Assembly (NCBI RefSeq): GCF_018860155.1
Contig: NZ_JAHKNI010000002.1
Span: forward strand, 186,001-250,000
Reading direction: 5' to 3'
DNA length: 64,000 nucleotides
Source: Nocardia albiluteola
GTDB lineage: Bacteria; Actinomycetota; Actinomycetes; Mycobacteriales; Mycobacteriaceae
Numbering within the stretch: the stretch's first letter is position 1; every line of letters begins with the position of its first letter. A model generated the notes under the pieces. That model was not told where the DNA came from. It did not search any database and worked only from the letters and a program-made list of their open reading frames with translations. Position numbers and translations under genes: made by a program. Of this stretch, positions 1 to 7,868 are shown piece after piece.

Positions 1-42
1 ACGCGAGTCATGGTCGAATGGTAGGCGCCGTTGGTTTATTTT

Positions 43-72
43 TTCAACTTATAAGTTGAAATTCTCAACTAT
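43..72. promoter_or_regulatory. Operator palindrome upstream of the HxlR gene
   Basis: Positions 43-60 form a perfect 18-bp palindrome, TTCAACTTATAAGTTGAA. A further half-site, TCAACTAT, follows at 65-72. The sites sit just upstream of a -10-like TAAGCT (77-82), so a bound protein would block the promoter. The adjacent HxlR protein is the obvious candidate, acting as its own repressor. Binding is inferred; the symmetry is seen directly. Confidence 0.7.
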
Positions 73-76
73 GGTG

Positions 77-82
77 TAAGCT
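77..82 (+). promoter_or_regulatory. -10 box of a leaderless promoter for the HxlR gene
   Basis: TAAGCT fits TANNNT and lies exactly 6 nt before the ATG at 89, so transcription would begin at the start codon. No Shine-Dalgarno sequence precedes the ATG, which agrees with leaderless initiation. Confidence 0.5.
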
Positions 83-88
83 GAGTTC

Positions 89-727
89 ATGCGAAGCTAC
101 GGCCAATATTGCTCGATCGCCCGGGCGCTCGACGTCGTCGGAGACCGCTGGACCTTGCTGATCGTTCGCGAACTGCTCATCCAGGGGCCCTGCCGGTTCA
201 CGGATCTGAAAAACGGACTTCCCGGCATTGCCACCAACCTGCTGTCGGCCCGGCTGACCGGTCTCGAGGAGAGTGGTCTGATCAGCCGTGAGGACGCGCC
301 ACCACCGGTGGCGGCCACGCTGTTCCAGCCGACCGAGGCCGCGCGGGCGCTGGAACCCGCACTCCGGGCGCTGGGTTTGTGGGGGCTGCGATTCATGAAC
401 GCCGAACAGTCCGGCGATGAGTTCCGAGCCCAATGGCTCGCCTACGCTCCGGCGTGGTTCACCACCGCTACCGACCGGGACGGACCACCGGCGACCATCC
501 AACTCGTCGCGGGTGGCGAGCATGCCGTCATCGAGATCGTCGACGGCGAGGTCCGTACGCGGGTGGGGGGAGTGAGCGATCCGGACCTGGTCGTCGAGGG
601 GCCGCCCCGCGCTGTTCTCGGACTGCTCACCGGGAAGGTCGAACTCGATGACGCGGCCGAGTACGGGCTGATCACGCAGGGGCGAATCGAGACACTGAGC
701 CGGTTGCGCCCGATCCAGGAACCCTGA
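89..727 (+). CDS. HxlR-family winged-helix transcriptional regulator
   Basis: A 212-residue DNA-binding regulator. Residues 5-100 are an HxlR winged helix: a Cys near the N-terminus (QYCSIARALDVVGDRW), then the FTDLKNGLPGIATNLLSARL recognition region. The last ~100 residues resemble the SCP2-like extension found on many actinobacterial HxlR proteins, which may bind a small ligand. HxlR proteins commonly sense thiol stress or electrophiles through the N-terminal Cys; that role here is inference. The ATG at 89 is supported by its leaderless -10 box. A methyltransferase gene follows 52 bp downstream on the same strand and is the likely co-regulated target. A palindromic operator overlaps the promoter region. 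Confidence 0.88.
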   Translation: MRSYGQYCSIARALDVVGDRWTLLIVRELLIQGPCRFTDLKNGLPGIATNLLSARLTGLEESGLISREDAPPPVAATLFQPTEAARALEPALRALGLWGLRFMNAEQSGDEFRAQWLAYAPAWFTTATDRDGPPATIQLVAGGEHAVIEIVDGEVRTRVGGVSDPDLVVEGPPRAVLGLLTGKVELDDAAEYGLITQGRIETLSRLRPIQEP

Positions 728-779
728 GCGCCGATCGGATCGGCACCGCAATCCACAAGAACCACACGGAGGAACGGCT

Positions 780-1589
780 ATGACCGAATCGCACACACTC
801 GCCCATTACGAGACCGGTTCGTCCCGGCCCGACATCGAGCGGGCTCTGGTCGCGGCGGGAAAAGACCTCGGCCAACTTCGAATGGCCGATCTGGCCATGC
901 TCGAGGACTTCCACACCGGCGGCCGCATTGCCACCGGCCAGCTCGCGGACCTGCTCGACATCGGCCCGGACAGCACTGTGCTCGATGCCGGCTCCGGTAT
1001 CGGCGGCACCGCGCGATTCATCGCCGAGCGCTTCGGATGCAGGGTTTCAGCGATCGACCTGACCGATAGCTATTGCGATACGGCCCGTTGGCTCAATGGT
1101 CTGGTCGGGCTGGACGATCGGATCACCGTCCGGGAGGGCGACGTCACGGAGCTCCCGTTCGCTGATTCGTCGTTCGACTTCGTCTTCAGCCAGCACGTTC
1201 AGATGAACGTGGCGGACAAGGGGCTTCTCTATCGGGAGGCGCGCCGTGTGTCGAGGGGCGATGGTCGGCTGGCCATCTGGGACATCTTCGCCGGTCAGGG
1301 GGGCGAACCGGCTTTTCCGCAGCCTTGGGCCGACCAACCTCGAGACAGCTACCTGGAAACGCCGGCCGCGGTCCGCGCCACGATCGAGGCCTCGGGCTTT
1401 GCCGTTGATCACTGGGTCGACCTGACCGAGCAGGCCGTGTCGACCATGCGCATGGTGCAGGCGCTGCCTCCCAATCCGCTCGGGCTCCACGCATTCGTCC
1501 CCGACTTCGGTACCCGCATCGAAAATCTGATCAATGCCCTTGCTGACGGGCGAGTCCGGGCGGTCCGGGCAATTGCCCGAGCGGTGTGA
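780..1589 (+). CDS. Class I SAM-dependent methyltransferase
   Basis: A 269-residue cytoplasmic methyltransferase. Motif I is VLDAGSGIGGTARF at about residues 65-78, followed by an acidic post-I segment (VSAIDLTDSY) and a motif IV-like SFDFVFSQHVQMNV near residue 135. The layout resembles the glycine/sarcosine/dimethylglycine and coenzyme-Q type small-molecule methyltransferases (Methyltransf_11). The substrate cannot be read from the sequence. GGAGGAA at 768-774 is a strong ribosome site for the ATG at 780. The gene is probably co-transcribed with the HxlR regulator, suggesting methylation of a compound that the regulator senses. Confidence 0.85.
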   Translation: MTESHTLAHYETGSSRPDIERALVAAGKDLGQLRMADLAMLEDFHTGGRIATGQLADLLDIGPDSTVLDAGSGIGGTARFIAERFGCRVSAIDLTDSYCDTARWLNGLVGLDDRITVREGDVTELPFADSSFDFVFSQHVQMNVADKGLLYREARRVSRGDGRLAIWDIFAGQGGEPAFPQPWADQPRDSYLETPAAVRATIEASGFAVDHWVDLTEQAVSTMRMVQALPPNPLGLHAFVPDFGTRIENLINALADGRVRAVRAIARAV

Positions 1590-1740
1590 TCCGGTCCCCC
1601 GAGTTCCGGACCGAATCCTCAGCCCGACGTCGCTGCTCCGGGCACCGCGAGACGGATTAGCGCACGCCGTGATCTGATGTGCGGATAAAATCCGGGATGA
1701 GGGTGTCCCCGGCTTCCGTCCAGCGGTCGGGGGCACCCTC
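1590..1740 (+). terminator. Intergenic region with a 12-bp hairpin before the secreted-protein gene
   Basis: GAGGGTGTCCCC (1699-1710) pairs with GGGGGCACCCTC (1729-1740) apart from one wobble. The right arm ends at the base before the GTG at 1741. It may end the methyltransferase transcript or control access to that GTG. There is no T-run, so its role is uncertain. Confidence 0.35.
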
Positions 1741-2031
1741 GTGCGCTTTCCGCGGTTGGGTCGGCGTCAGGGTTTCGCCCTCGCGGCCGGCGTCGCTATG
1801 GGTGGTCAGTCCGCCTGGGCGGCAACTCCGATTACGATCATCGGCCCGCATCCGGGTTGTGATGATCACGGCAATTGCAAACCCGGGGCTCCGCGTCCGC
1901 ACTTTTCCGAAGACGACCAGGATCAATTGGGTCCGACCCTGAAATTCTTTCAGGACTGTATTGCGACCGGTTCGCACAGTTCCACCGGTGGATGGTGCCC
2001 GGGCGGCCCGATTCCGCCTGGCGGCATCTGA
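1741..2031 (+). CDS. Small secreted cysteine-containing protein
   Basis: A 96-residue protein of unknown family. A positively charged N-terminus (RFPRLGRR) is followed by a hydrophobic stretch and an AxA-type cleavage site (SAWAATP), so export is likely. The mature part is Pro/Gly/His-rich with four cysteines (GCDD, NCKP, DCIA, WCPG) that could form two disulfides. It reads from GTG at 1741 and no good ribosome site is visible, so the start is uncertain. A convergent aminotransferase gene ends 38 bp beyond its stop. No function can be assigned. Some chance remains that the ORF is not translated, but the signal sequence argues for a real gene. Confidence 0.5.
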   Translation: MRFPRLGRRQGFALAAGVAMGGQSAWAATPITIIGPHPGCDDHGNCKPGAPRPHFSEDDQDQLGPTLKFFQDCIATGSHSSTGGWCPGGPIPPGGI

Positions 2032-2068
2032 CCGAGCCGCGCGGCTGTGGGTCTTCGAGGTAGGGAAT

Positions 2069-3250
2069 TCAGTGGCTGGGCGTCGCGTGGGCGGCGTGCA
2101 GGCGGCGGATACCTTCGGTGATGGTCTCCTCCTTCTTGCAGAAGGTGAAGCGCACCAGGTGACTCCAGGAGTCCTTGTCGTCGGCGAAGACCGTCAGCGG
2201 GACCGCGGCCACGCCCAGGCGCTCGGGTAGTTCCCGGCAGAAGGCGTATGCGTCGGAGGCGGTGAGGGGGGTGATGTCGGCGCAGACGAAATAGGTTCCG
2301 TCGCTGCGCTTGACGCCGAAGCCCGCGTCCTCGAGCGCCTGGGATAGCCGGATGCGCTTGTCCGACAACGTATCCCGCAGCGAGGAAACCCAGGCCAGCT
2401 CGTGCTCGAGGGCGTGCGCGACGGCGGGCTGGAACGGGCCGCCGCCGACGAAGGTCAGGAACTGCTTGGCCGCCAGCACGCCGTCCAGCAGCGGCTCGGG
2501 CGCGCACGCCCAGCCGATCTTCCAGCCGGTGACGCTGAAAGTCTTTGCGGCACTGGATATCACGACGGTCCGCTCGTACATGCCGGGCAGCGTGGAGATG
2601 CTGATGTGCTCGTGCCCGTCGAAGGTGAGGTGTTCGTACACCTCGTCGGTCACCACCAGCAGATCGCGCTCGATGACCAGGTCCGCGATGGCCTGCAGAT
2701 CTGCGCGGCTCAGCACCGTCCCGGTCGGGTTGTGCGGCGAATTCAGCAGCAGCAGACGGGTTTTGGGAGTGATTGCGGCGCGCAGGCTGTCCAGGTCGAG
2801 GGCGAAGCCGTCCCCGTCGGGCACGAGCCGCGCGGTCCGCCGGGTCGCCCCGGCCAGGGCGACCGCCGCCGCGTACGAGTCGTAGTACGGCTCGATCAGT
2901 ACCACCTCGTCGCCCGGTTCGACCAGGCCCAGGATCGCGGCGGCAATGGCCTCGGTGGCCCCGACGGTCACCAGGACCTGGCTGTCCGGGTCGTACCGGG
3001 TGCCGTACCGGGCGGCGCGGTCGCGGGCGATGGCCTCGCGCAGCGCGGGCACGCCGCGCCCGGGCGGGTACTGGTTGAAGCCGTCGGCGATGGCGCGCTC
3101 GGCCACCTCCAGCATCGACGCGGGTCCGTCGGTGTCCGGGAATCCCTGCCCGAGATTGACCGCGCCGTGCCGCACGGCCAGCTCCGTCATCTCGGCGAAG
3201 ATGGTCGACGCGAACGGGCGCAGGCGGGCGACGGTCGGGATCTGCTGCAT
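2069..3250 (-). CDS. PLP-dependent class I/II aminotransferase (DapC-like)
   Basis: A fold-type I aminotransferase of about 393 residues. Visible features are NLGQGFPDTDGP at the N-terminus, the substrate region QYPPGRGVPALREAI, the SPHNPTGTVL motif, TDEVYEHLTFDG, and the Schiff-base lysine in SSAAKTFSVTGWKIGW. It resembles the M. tuberculosis Rv0858c product, annotated as N-succinyldiaminopimelate aminotransferase (lysine/meso-DAP pathway). Related enzymes include methionine and kynurenine aminotransferases, so the substrate is not certain. I chose the ATG at 3250 (MQQIPTVARL); the frame stays open to 3304. In M. tuberculosis this gene lies close to the XPB helicase; here a sugar-uptake locus stands between them. 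Confidence 0.85.
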   Translation of the reverse strand: MQQIPTVARLRPFASTIFAEMTELAVRHGAVNLGQGFPDTDGPASMLEVAERAIADGFNQYPPGRGVPALREAIARDRAARYGTRYDPDSQVLVTVGATEAIAAAILGLVEPGDEVVLIEPYYDSYAAAVALAGATRRTARLVPDGDGFALDLDSLRAAITPKTRLLLLNSPHNPTGTVLSRADLQAIADLVIERDLLVVTDEVYEHLTFDGHEHISISTLPGMYERTVVISSAAKTFSVTGWKIGWACAPEPLLDGVLAAKQFLTFVGGGPFQPAVAHALEHELAWVSSLRDTLSDKRIRLSQALEDAGFGVKRSDGTYFVCADITPLTASDAYAFCRELPERLGVAAVPLTVFADDKDSWSHLVRFTFCKKEETITEGIRRLHAAHATPSH

Positions 3251-3364
3251 GGTCACACGGTAGCTTGCGGCCTCGCGCGCCCGATTGCCGACAGTTTTGC
3301 TCACGCTGATCCGTCTCGGGAAAGGCGATCGAGCACGGCGCGGCAGGGCAGGAGCGCCGAAGCA

Positions 3365-4372
3365 TCAGGCGACGGCGGCCCGGCGCGAACTCTCCCGGAT
3401 CCGCAACTGCGCGGGCAGCACAATATGTTGCGAGGGAAACTCCTCCCCGTTCACCCGCCGCAGCAGCAATTCCGTTGCGTGCCTGCCGATGTCGTAACTC
3501 GGCTGCTCTACAAGGGTGATCGGTGGCGCGAACGCGGACCAGCTCATCTCGTCGAATCCGGCCAGCAGCAGATCCCCGGGAAACCGCACGCCGGCCCGGG
3601 CGAGCGCGTCCAGCGCGCCGACCATCATCAGGTTGTTGCCGACGAACAGCCCGTCCGGGGGCTGCGGCAGGGCCAGCAGCGCGGCGGCGGCCGCGCGCCC
3701 GCCCTCGATGCGGTAGTCGCCGCGGATCTCGAGCGCCGGATCGCGCTCGAGCCCGGCATCGTGCAGGGCCGCGCGGTATCCCGCGCGCCGGCTCGTCGCG
3801 GTGGACGCGTCGGCGGGGCCGGTGATCATCGCGATCCGCCGGGCGCCCGCGGCGATCAGATGTTCCACGGCCTGTTCGGCGGCCGCGCGATTGTTCACCG
3901 TCACGCTGTCGACCTCGGCCCACTGCAGCCGCCGGTCGATGGTGACGACCGGGATGCCCCGATCGGTGAGCGTGTCGATGCGGCTCGCGCCGGTGGAGGA
4001 CGGCGACAGGATCACCCCCGCCATGCGTTCGGCGGCGGCGACCTCCAGGTAGCGCAGCTCCTTGTCCAGGCTCTCGTCGGTATTGGCGAGCACCACCGAG
4101 TAGTCGCGTTCGCTCGCGGCGTCCTCGACCCCGCGGGCCAGCGCGGTGAAGAACGGGTTCTGGATGTCGGAGATGATCAGGCCGAGCACCTTGGTGGCGC
4201 GGGTGCGCAGCGATCGGGCCTGGCTGTTCGGGCGGTACCCCAGCTTCGCGACGGCGACCGCAACGCGCTCGCGCAGCTCGGCGGCGACGCGCTCGTCGCC
4301 GTTGAGCGCCCGCGACACGGTGGCGGGGGAGACGCCCGCGAGCGCCGCTACATCGCGGATCGTGACCGCCAT
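3365..4372 (-). CDS. LacI-family transcriptional repressor of the adjacent sugar locus
   Basis: A 335-residue regulator. Residues 2-50 are a LacI helix-turn-helix (VTIRDVAALAGVSPATVSRA) with a hinge helix, followed by a periplasmic-binding-protein-like effector domain with LGLIISDIQNPFFTALARGV and MITGPADASTATSRRAGY segments. It is transcribed divergently from the isomerase-ABC transporter genes that begin at 4558. Two nearly identical 15-bp palindromes with a central CG lie between the divergent genes and are its likely operators. The inducer is presumably the transported sugar or an intermediate derived from it; its identity is unknown. The ATG at 4372 gives the canonical LacI N-terminus. 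Confidence 0.92.
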   Translation of the reverse strand: MAVTIRDVAALAGVSPATVSRALNGDERVAAELRERVAVAVAKLGYRPNSQARSLRTRATKVLGLIISDIQNPFFTALARGVEDAASERDYSVVLANTDESLDKELRYLEVAAAERMAGVILSPSSTGASRIDTLTDRGIPVVTIDRRLQWAEVDSVTVNNRAAAEQAVEHLIAAGARRIAMITGPADASTATSRRAGYRAALHDAGLERDPALEIRGDYRIEGGRAAAAALLALPQPPDGLFVGNNLMMVGALDALARAGVRFPGDLLLAGFDEMSWSAFAPPITLVEQPSYDIGRHATELLLRRVNGEEFPSQHIVLPAQLRIRESSRRAAVA

Positions 4373-4391
4373 GCCTCACCGCCTTCGGGTC

Positions 4392-4406
4392 GGGAAACGA
4401 TTTCCC
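4392..4406. promoter_or_regulatory. LacI-type operator 1
   Basis: GGGAAACGATTTCCC is a near-perfect palindrome around a central CG, 20 bp before the lacI-type start codon. Its reverse complement matches operator 2 at 4483-4494 over the core GAAATCGTTT. Its position suggests autoregulation. Confidence 0.75.
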
Positions 4407-4448
4407 ATACTCCCGTCGAGGTTAACAGTCCGCGCCCGAAACACCCTC

Positions 4449-4477
4449 TTGACCGGCCACCCATGGAATCCTATGGT
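4449..4477 (+). promoter_or_regulatory. Promoter of the isomerase-ABC operon
   Basis: A -35-like TTGACC (4449-4454) is separated by 17 bp from a -10-like TATGGT (4472-4477). The predicted start near 4484 falls inside operator 2, the classic arrangement for repression by a LacI protein. Confidence 0.65.
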
Positions 4478-4482
4478 TGCGT

Positions 4483-4494
4483 GAAATCGTTTTC
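4483..4494. promoter_or_regulatory. LacI-type operator 2 over the transcription start
   Basis: GAAATCGTTTTC, in the context GTGAAATCGTTTTCTG, repeats the core of operator 1 in the opposite orientation. It covers the predicted transcription start of the sugar operon. Operators 1 and 2 are about 90 bp apart, a spacing that would permit looping. Confidence 0.72.
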
Positions 4495-4557
4495 TGAGAT
4501 CCAGGTCACACTAGGGGTGGACCGTCGGGTTCACCGCATGAGGCAAGGAGAGGCGAG

Positions 4558-5973
4558 ATGGCTCGCATCGGGTTGCTGTCCATGTCCGACGGGCGCGCGT
4601 TCGTCCACAACGACGTCAGCGATTTCATCGCCGCGGGCGCCGCCGCGCTGGCCGGGGCGCTGCGCGAGGCCGGGCACGAGGTGGTCACGGCCGAGATCGT
4701 CTGGACCAACGAGCTGGCCACCAGCCAGGCACGGTGGCTGGCCGACCAGCGCGTCGATCTGACCATCTTCCACTACGCGGTATGGGCGTTCCCGCACTTC
4801 ACAATGCTCGCCGCGGCGGCGACCCCGGGCCCGCTGCTGTTGCTCGGCGGCCTGGATCCGGTGCAGCCCGGCATGGTCGGCATGCTCGCCGGGGGCGGCG
4901 CGCTCGATCAGATCGGCCGCCGCCACACCCGAGCCTGGGGCGATATCGCCGATCCCGCCACCCGCGAGCGAATTCTGGTGCGGGTCCATGCGGCCGCGGC
5001 CACCGAATCCCTGCGCGGATCCACCTTCGGCCGGATCGGCGGCCGCCCGATGGGCATGTACACCGCCGTCGCCAACACCGATCAGTGGATGCGCACCTTC
5101 GGCATCGATGTCGAGGAGATCGACCAGTGGGAGATCGTGCGTCGCAGCGAGACGGTGGACGCGGGCCGCGTCACCCAGGCCCGGCTGTGGCTGGAAAAGA
5201 GTTCCGCCGGAGTGCATTACAACGGCACCAGCCTGACGCCCGAGCTGCTCGAGCGCCAGATCCGTTCGTACTACGCGATGCGCGAGCTCATCGACGAATG
5301 GAATCTGGACTTCTCCGGCATCAAGGGCCAGCCCGAGCTGACCAATCACTTCGCCACGATGGACATCGCCGAGGCGTTCCTGAACGACCCCTACGACTGG
5401 GAGGGCCCCAAGCCCACCCACGTCACCTCGACCGAATCGGATATGGATGCGGCGCTGACCATGCAGCTGCTCAAGGGCCTGTCCGGCACCCCGGTGCTGT
5501 TCGCCGACGTGCGGCACTATCACGCCGACAAGGACGTCTGGGATCTGTGCAATTCGGGCCAGCACGCCACCTGGTTCGCCGCGCGCTCGGACGATCCGCT
5601 GGAGAACCTGGCCAAGACCCACTTCTACCCGGAGGTGTTCTTCTTCCCGGCCGGTGGCGCCGCGGTGCATCACATCGCCGCGCCCGGGTCGTTCACGCTG
5701 GCCCGGCTCACGCGCCTGGACGGCCGGTATCGGATGCAGGTGATGCGCGGTGAATTCGAAAGCTACGACGCGGCAACGAATGAGGAGATGGCACGGATGT
5801 CCACCTTCGAGTGGCCGCACGCCTTCGCCCGGCTGCACGTCGAGGCCGGTGATTTTCTGAACCGATTCGGCGCCAACCATATTCACGCGATCCCCGGGGA
5901 ATATGTGGCCGAACTGCGAGCGGTGTGCGACCTGCTGGGCATCGACTACGACGGCTTCGGCGACGCGGCCTAG
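4558..5973 (+). CDS. L-fucose/L-arabinose isomerase-family protein
   Basis: A 471-residue enzyme likely to interconvert an aldose and a ketose in the cytoplasm. The C-terminal half holds the family's metal-site regions: an acidic segment with Glu (STESDMDAALTMQLLKG, ~302-318), an Asp segment (LFADVRHYHADKD, ~325-337) and the late His-rich GANHIHAIPGEY (~440-451). It is shorter than E. coli FucI (about 590 residues) and closer to the actinobacterial FucI/AraA-like proteins. AAGGAGAGG supplies the ribosome site for the ATG at 4558. It heads an operon with a complete sugar ABC transporter. No sugar kinase or aldolase is present, so the later steps must be encoded elsewhere. The sugar is unknown. 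Confidence 0.8.
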   Translation: MARIGLLSMSDGRAFVHNDVSDFIAAGAAALAGALREAGHEVVTAEIVWTNELATSQARWLADQRVDLTIFHYAVWAFPHFTMLAAAATPGPLLLLGGLDPVQPGMVGMLAGGGALDQIGRRHTRAWGDIADPATRERILVRVHAAAATESLRGSTFGRIGGRPMGMYTAVANTDQWMRTFGIDVEEIDQWEIVRRSETVDAGRVTQARLWLEKSSAGVHYNGTSLTPELLERQIRSYYAMRELIDEWNLDFSGIKGQPELTNHFATMDIAEAFLNDPYDWEGPKPTHVTSTESDMDAALTMQLLKGLSGTPVLFADVRHYHADKDVWDLCNSGQHATWFAARSDDPLENLAKTHFYPEVFFFPAGGAAVHHIAAPGSFTLARLTRLDGRYRMQVMRGEFESYDAATNEEMARMSTFEWPHAFARLHVEAGDFLNRFGANHIHAIPGEYVAELRAVCDLLGIDYDGFGDAA

Positions 5974-6011
5974 CCGGGAAGCCCCGCACGGCAGGAACAT
6001 TGCGAGAACCT

Positions 6012-7715
6012 ATGACCGACCCCGAGGCCGATGCCGGTATCGGCACCGAGCGCGCCGCGACTCTGCTCACCATGAGCGGCATCGTCAAGGAGTTTCCGGG
6101 CGTCAAGGCGCTGCGCGGCGTGGAACTCACGCTGCGCAGCGGCGAGGTGCTGGCGCTGCTCGGCGAGAACGGCGCGGGCAAGTCGACGCTGATGAACATC
6201 CTGGCCGGCGTCCACACCCCGGACGCGGGCGTCATCGAGATCGACGGCGCCCCGGTGCATCTGCGTTCGCCCAAGGATGCGACCCGGCACGGCATCGCGA
6301 TGATCCACCAGGAGCTGAACCTGGTGCCCGAGCTGTCCATTGCCGACAACATCTTCCTGGGGCAGGAGCGGCGCACCCCGCGCGGCACGCTGGACCGGGC
6401 GACGATGCGCGAGCGCACCACCGAATTGCTCGCCCGGGTCGGGCTGCGACTGTCACCGCGCCGCCTGGTGCGCAACTGCCGGCTCGCCGAACAGCAGCTC
6501 ATCGAGGTCGCCAAGGCGCTCAACCACGACCTGCGGGTGCTGGTGATGGACGAGCCCACCTCCGCGCTGGCCGAGGCCGAGACACAACGGCTGTTCGCCG
6601 TCATCCGGACGCTGACCGCGCCCAACTCCACCTCGCTGGCGCTCGGCTCCGTTGCGCGCGAGGCGCGCTGTGTCGATGGTTCGCTCCGCTCACGAGGAGT
6701 CGGGGTGATCTACATATCGCACCGCATAGAGGAATTGGAGCAGATCGCCGACTCCGTGGCGGTGCTGCGCGACGGCGCGTACGTCGGGCACCGCTCCATG
6801 CGATCCACCAGCCGCGGCGAGCTGATCGGCCTGATGGTCGGCCGCCCGCTGGGCGAGCTGTTCCCGCGCCGTGCCGAACAGCATGCGGGTGATCGGGTGC
6901 GCCTGCGGGTGCGTGACCTGCGGACCGAACCGCCGGTAGAAAGCGATTCCGTTCCGCTGCACGGTGTTTCGTTCGAGGTGAGCGCCGGTGAGATCGTGGG
7001 CCTGGCCGGGCTGATGGGCGCCGGGCGCAGCGAGGTGTGCCACGCCCTCTACGGCGCGGGCGCCGGTGTCGGCGGCGATGTCGAGCTCGACGGCGTGCCC
7101 TACCGGCCGCACAGCCCGAGCCGGGCGATCGCCCGCGGGCTCGCGCTGGTTGCCGAGGATCGCAAGGCGCAGAGCCTGGTGCTGGGAAATACCGTGCGGT
7201 TCAACGCATCCCTGGCCGCGCTGGGCCGCTATCTGCGGCCCTGGCGCACCATCGACGCCCGGCGCGAACGCGCGGAGGTCGGCGCCGAACTGAGCGATCT
7301 GCGGGTCAAGACCGCCTCGCAGACGACCGTCGTGGGCACCCTGTCCGGCGGCAATCAGCAGAAGGTGGTGCTGGCCAAGTGCCTGCTCACCCGCCCGTCG
7401 GTGCTGCTGGTCGACGAGCCGACCCGCGGCATCGACGTGGGCGCCAAGGCCGAGGTGCACGCCCTGCTGGATCGCCTGGCCCGCGGCGGCGCGGCGATCC
7501 TGGCGGTGTCCTCGGAGCTGCCGGAGCTGATCGGCATGTGCGATCGGATTCTGGTGCTGTGCGAGGGCCGGATCACCGGGGAGTTCAACCGGGATCCCGC
7601 GCGCGGCAACCCCTTCGATCAGGAGGCGATCCTCTCGGCGGCCATGGCTCGCACACCCGCGATCGTCGTGCCCGCCGCGCTCGATCCGTCCGTTCGCCTC
7701 GGGGGCGAGCAATGA
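6012..7715 (+). CDS. Sugar ABC transporter ATP-binding protein (RbsA/XylG type) with an in-frame insertion
   Basis: A 567-residue tandem ATPase. The first domain has Walker A LLGENGAGKSTLM and Walker B VLVMDEPTSAL. The second has the signature TLSGGNQQKVVLAK and Walker B VLLVDEPTRGID; as is usual for RbsA proteins, its Walker A is degenerate (GLMGAGRSEV). It powers uptake with the permease and lipoprotein downstream. I chose the ATG at 6012 (MTDPEAD); the frame stays open to 5925. Residues ~204-229 (nt 6621-6696) interrupt domain 1 between the Walker B region and the H-loop (YISHRIEEL). The extra DNA matches a dispersed repeat at 22458-22529. Whether the protein still works is unknown. Confidence 0.9.
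   Translation: MTDPEADAGIGTERAATLLTMSGIVKEFPGVKALRGVELTLRSGEVLALLGENGAGKSTLMNILAGVHTPDAGVIEIDGAPVHLRSPKDATRHGIAMIHQELNLVPELSIADNIFLGQERRTPRGTLDRATMRERTTELLARVGLRLSPRRLVRNCRLAEQQLIEVAKALNHDLRVLVMDEPTSALAEAETQRLFAVIRTLTAPNSTSLALGSVAREARCVDGSLRSRGVGVIYISHRIEELEQIADSVAVLRDGAYVGHRSMRSTSRGELIGLMVGRPLGELFPRRAEQHAGDRVRLRVRDLRTEPPVESDSVPLHGVSFEVSAGEIVGLAGLMGAGRSEVCHALYGAGAGVGGDVELDGVPYRPHSPSRAIARGLALVAEDRKAQSLVLGNTVRFNASLAALGRYLRPWRTIDARRERAEVGAELSDLRVKTASQTTVVGTLSGGNQQKVVLAKCLLTRPSVLLVDEPTRGIDVGAKAEVHALLDRLARGGAAILAVSSELPELIGMCDRILVLCEGRITGEFNRDPARGNPFDQEAILSAAMARTPAIVVPAALDPSVRLGGEQ
6631..6697 (+). repeat. Dispersed repeat, copy A, inside the ABC ATPase gene
   Basis: Positions 6631-6656 match 22458-22483 at 25 of 26 bases. 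The following segment (GCTGTGT...GGTTC...CGCTC...ACG) matches the rest of the second copy with small gaps. The copy is read in frame and adds about 25 residues to the ATPase. Confidence 0.65.
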
Positions 7716-7868
7716 TCCACCCGCACAATGCCGTTCGCGCGATAGTCGACTCGATGCCGCAGCGCCGCTCGCCGGTCCGCACGCCATCCCGGCGTGCTTG
7801 TGGCCGGGATCTCGTATGCCGGAATGACTGGAATGCCGCTGCGGCATCAATACACCCTGGGGGCGATC
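7716..7868. repeat. Intergenic palindromic REP-like element between ABC genes
   Basis: This 153-bp gap holds nested inverted repeats. ATCCCGGC and GCCGGGAT (about 7786-7810) form a hairpin with a 9-nt loop. Outside it, GATGCCGCAGCG (7752-7763) pairs with CGCTGCGGCATC-like sequence near 7835-7847. This looks like a small palindromic element, of a sort common in Nocardia-type genomes as I recall, inserted inside the operon. It might affect mRNA stability between the ATPase and permease messages. Confidence 0.5.

Noticed and set aside
1950..4379. Minus-strand frame of 809 codons spanning the aminotransferase and LacI genes
   Set aside because: It is a frameshifted reading of both genes, made of Arg/Ala/Gly-rich sequence without motifs.
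6621..6696. Frameshift or sequencing error in the ABC ATPase
   Set aside because: The frame is intact on both sides and the extra DNA matches a second site in the window, so an insertion explains it better.
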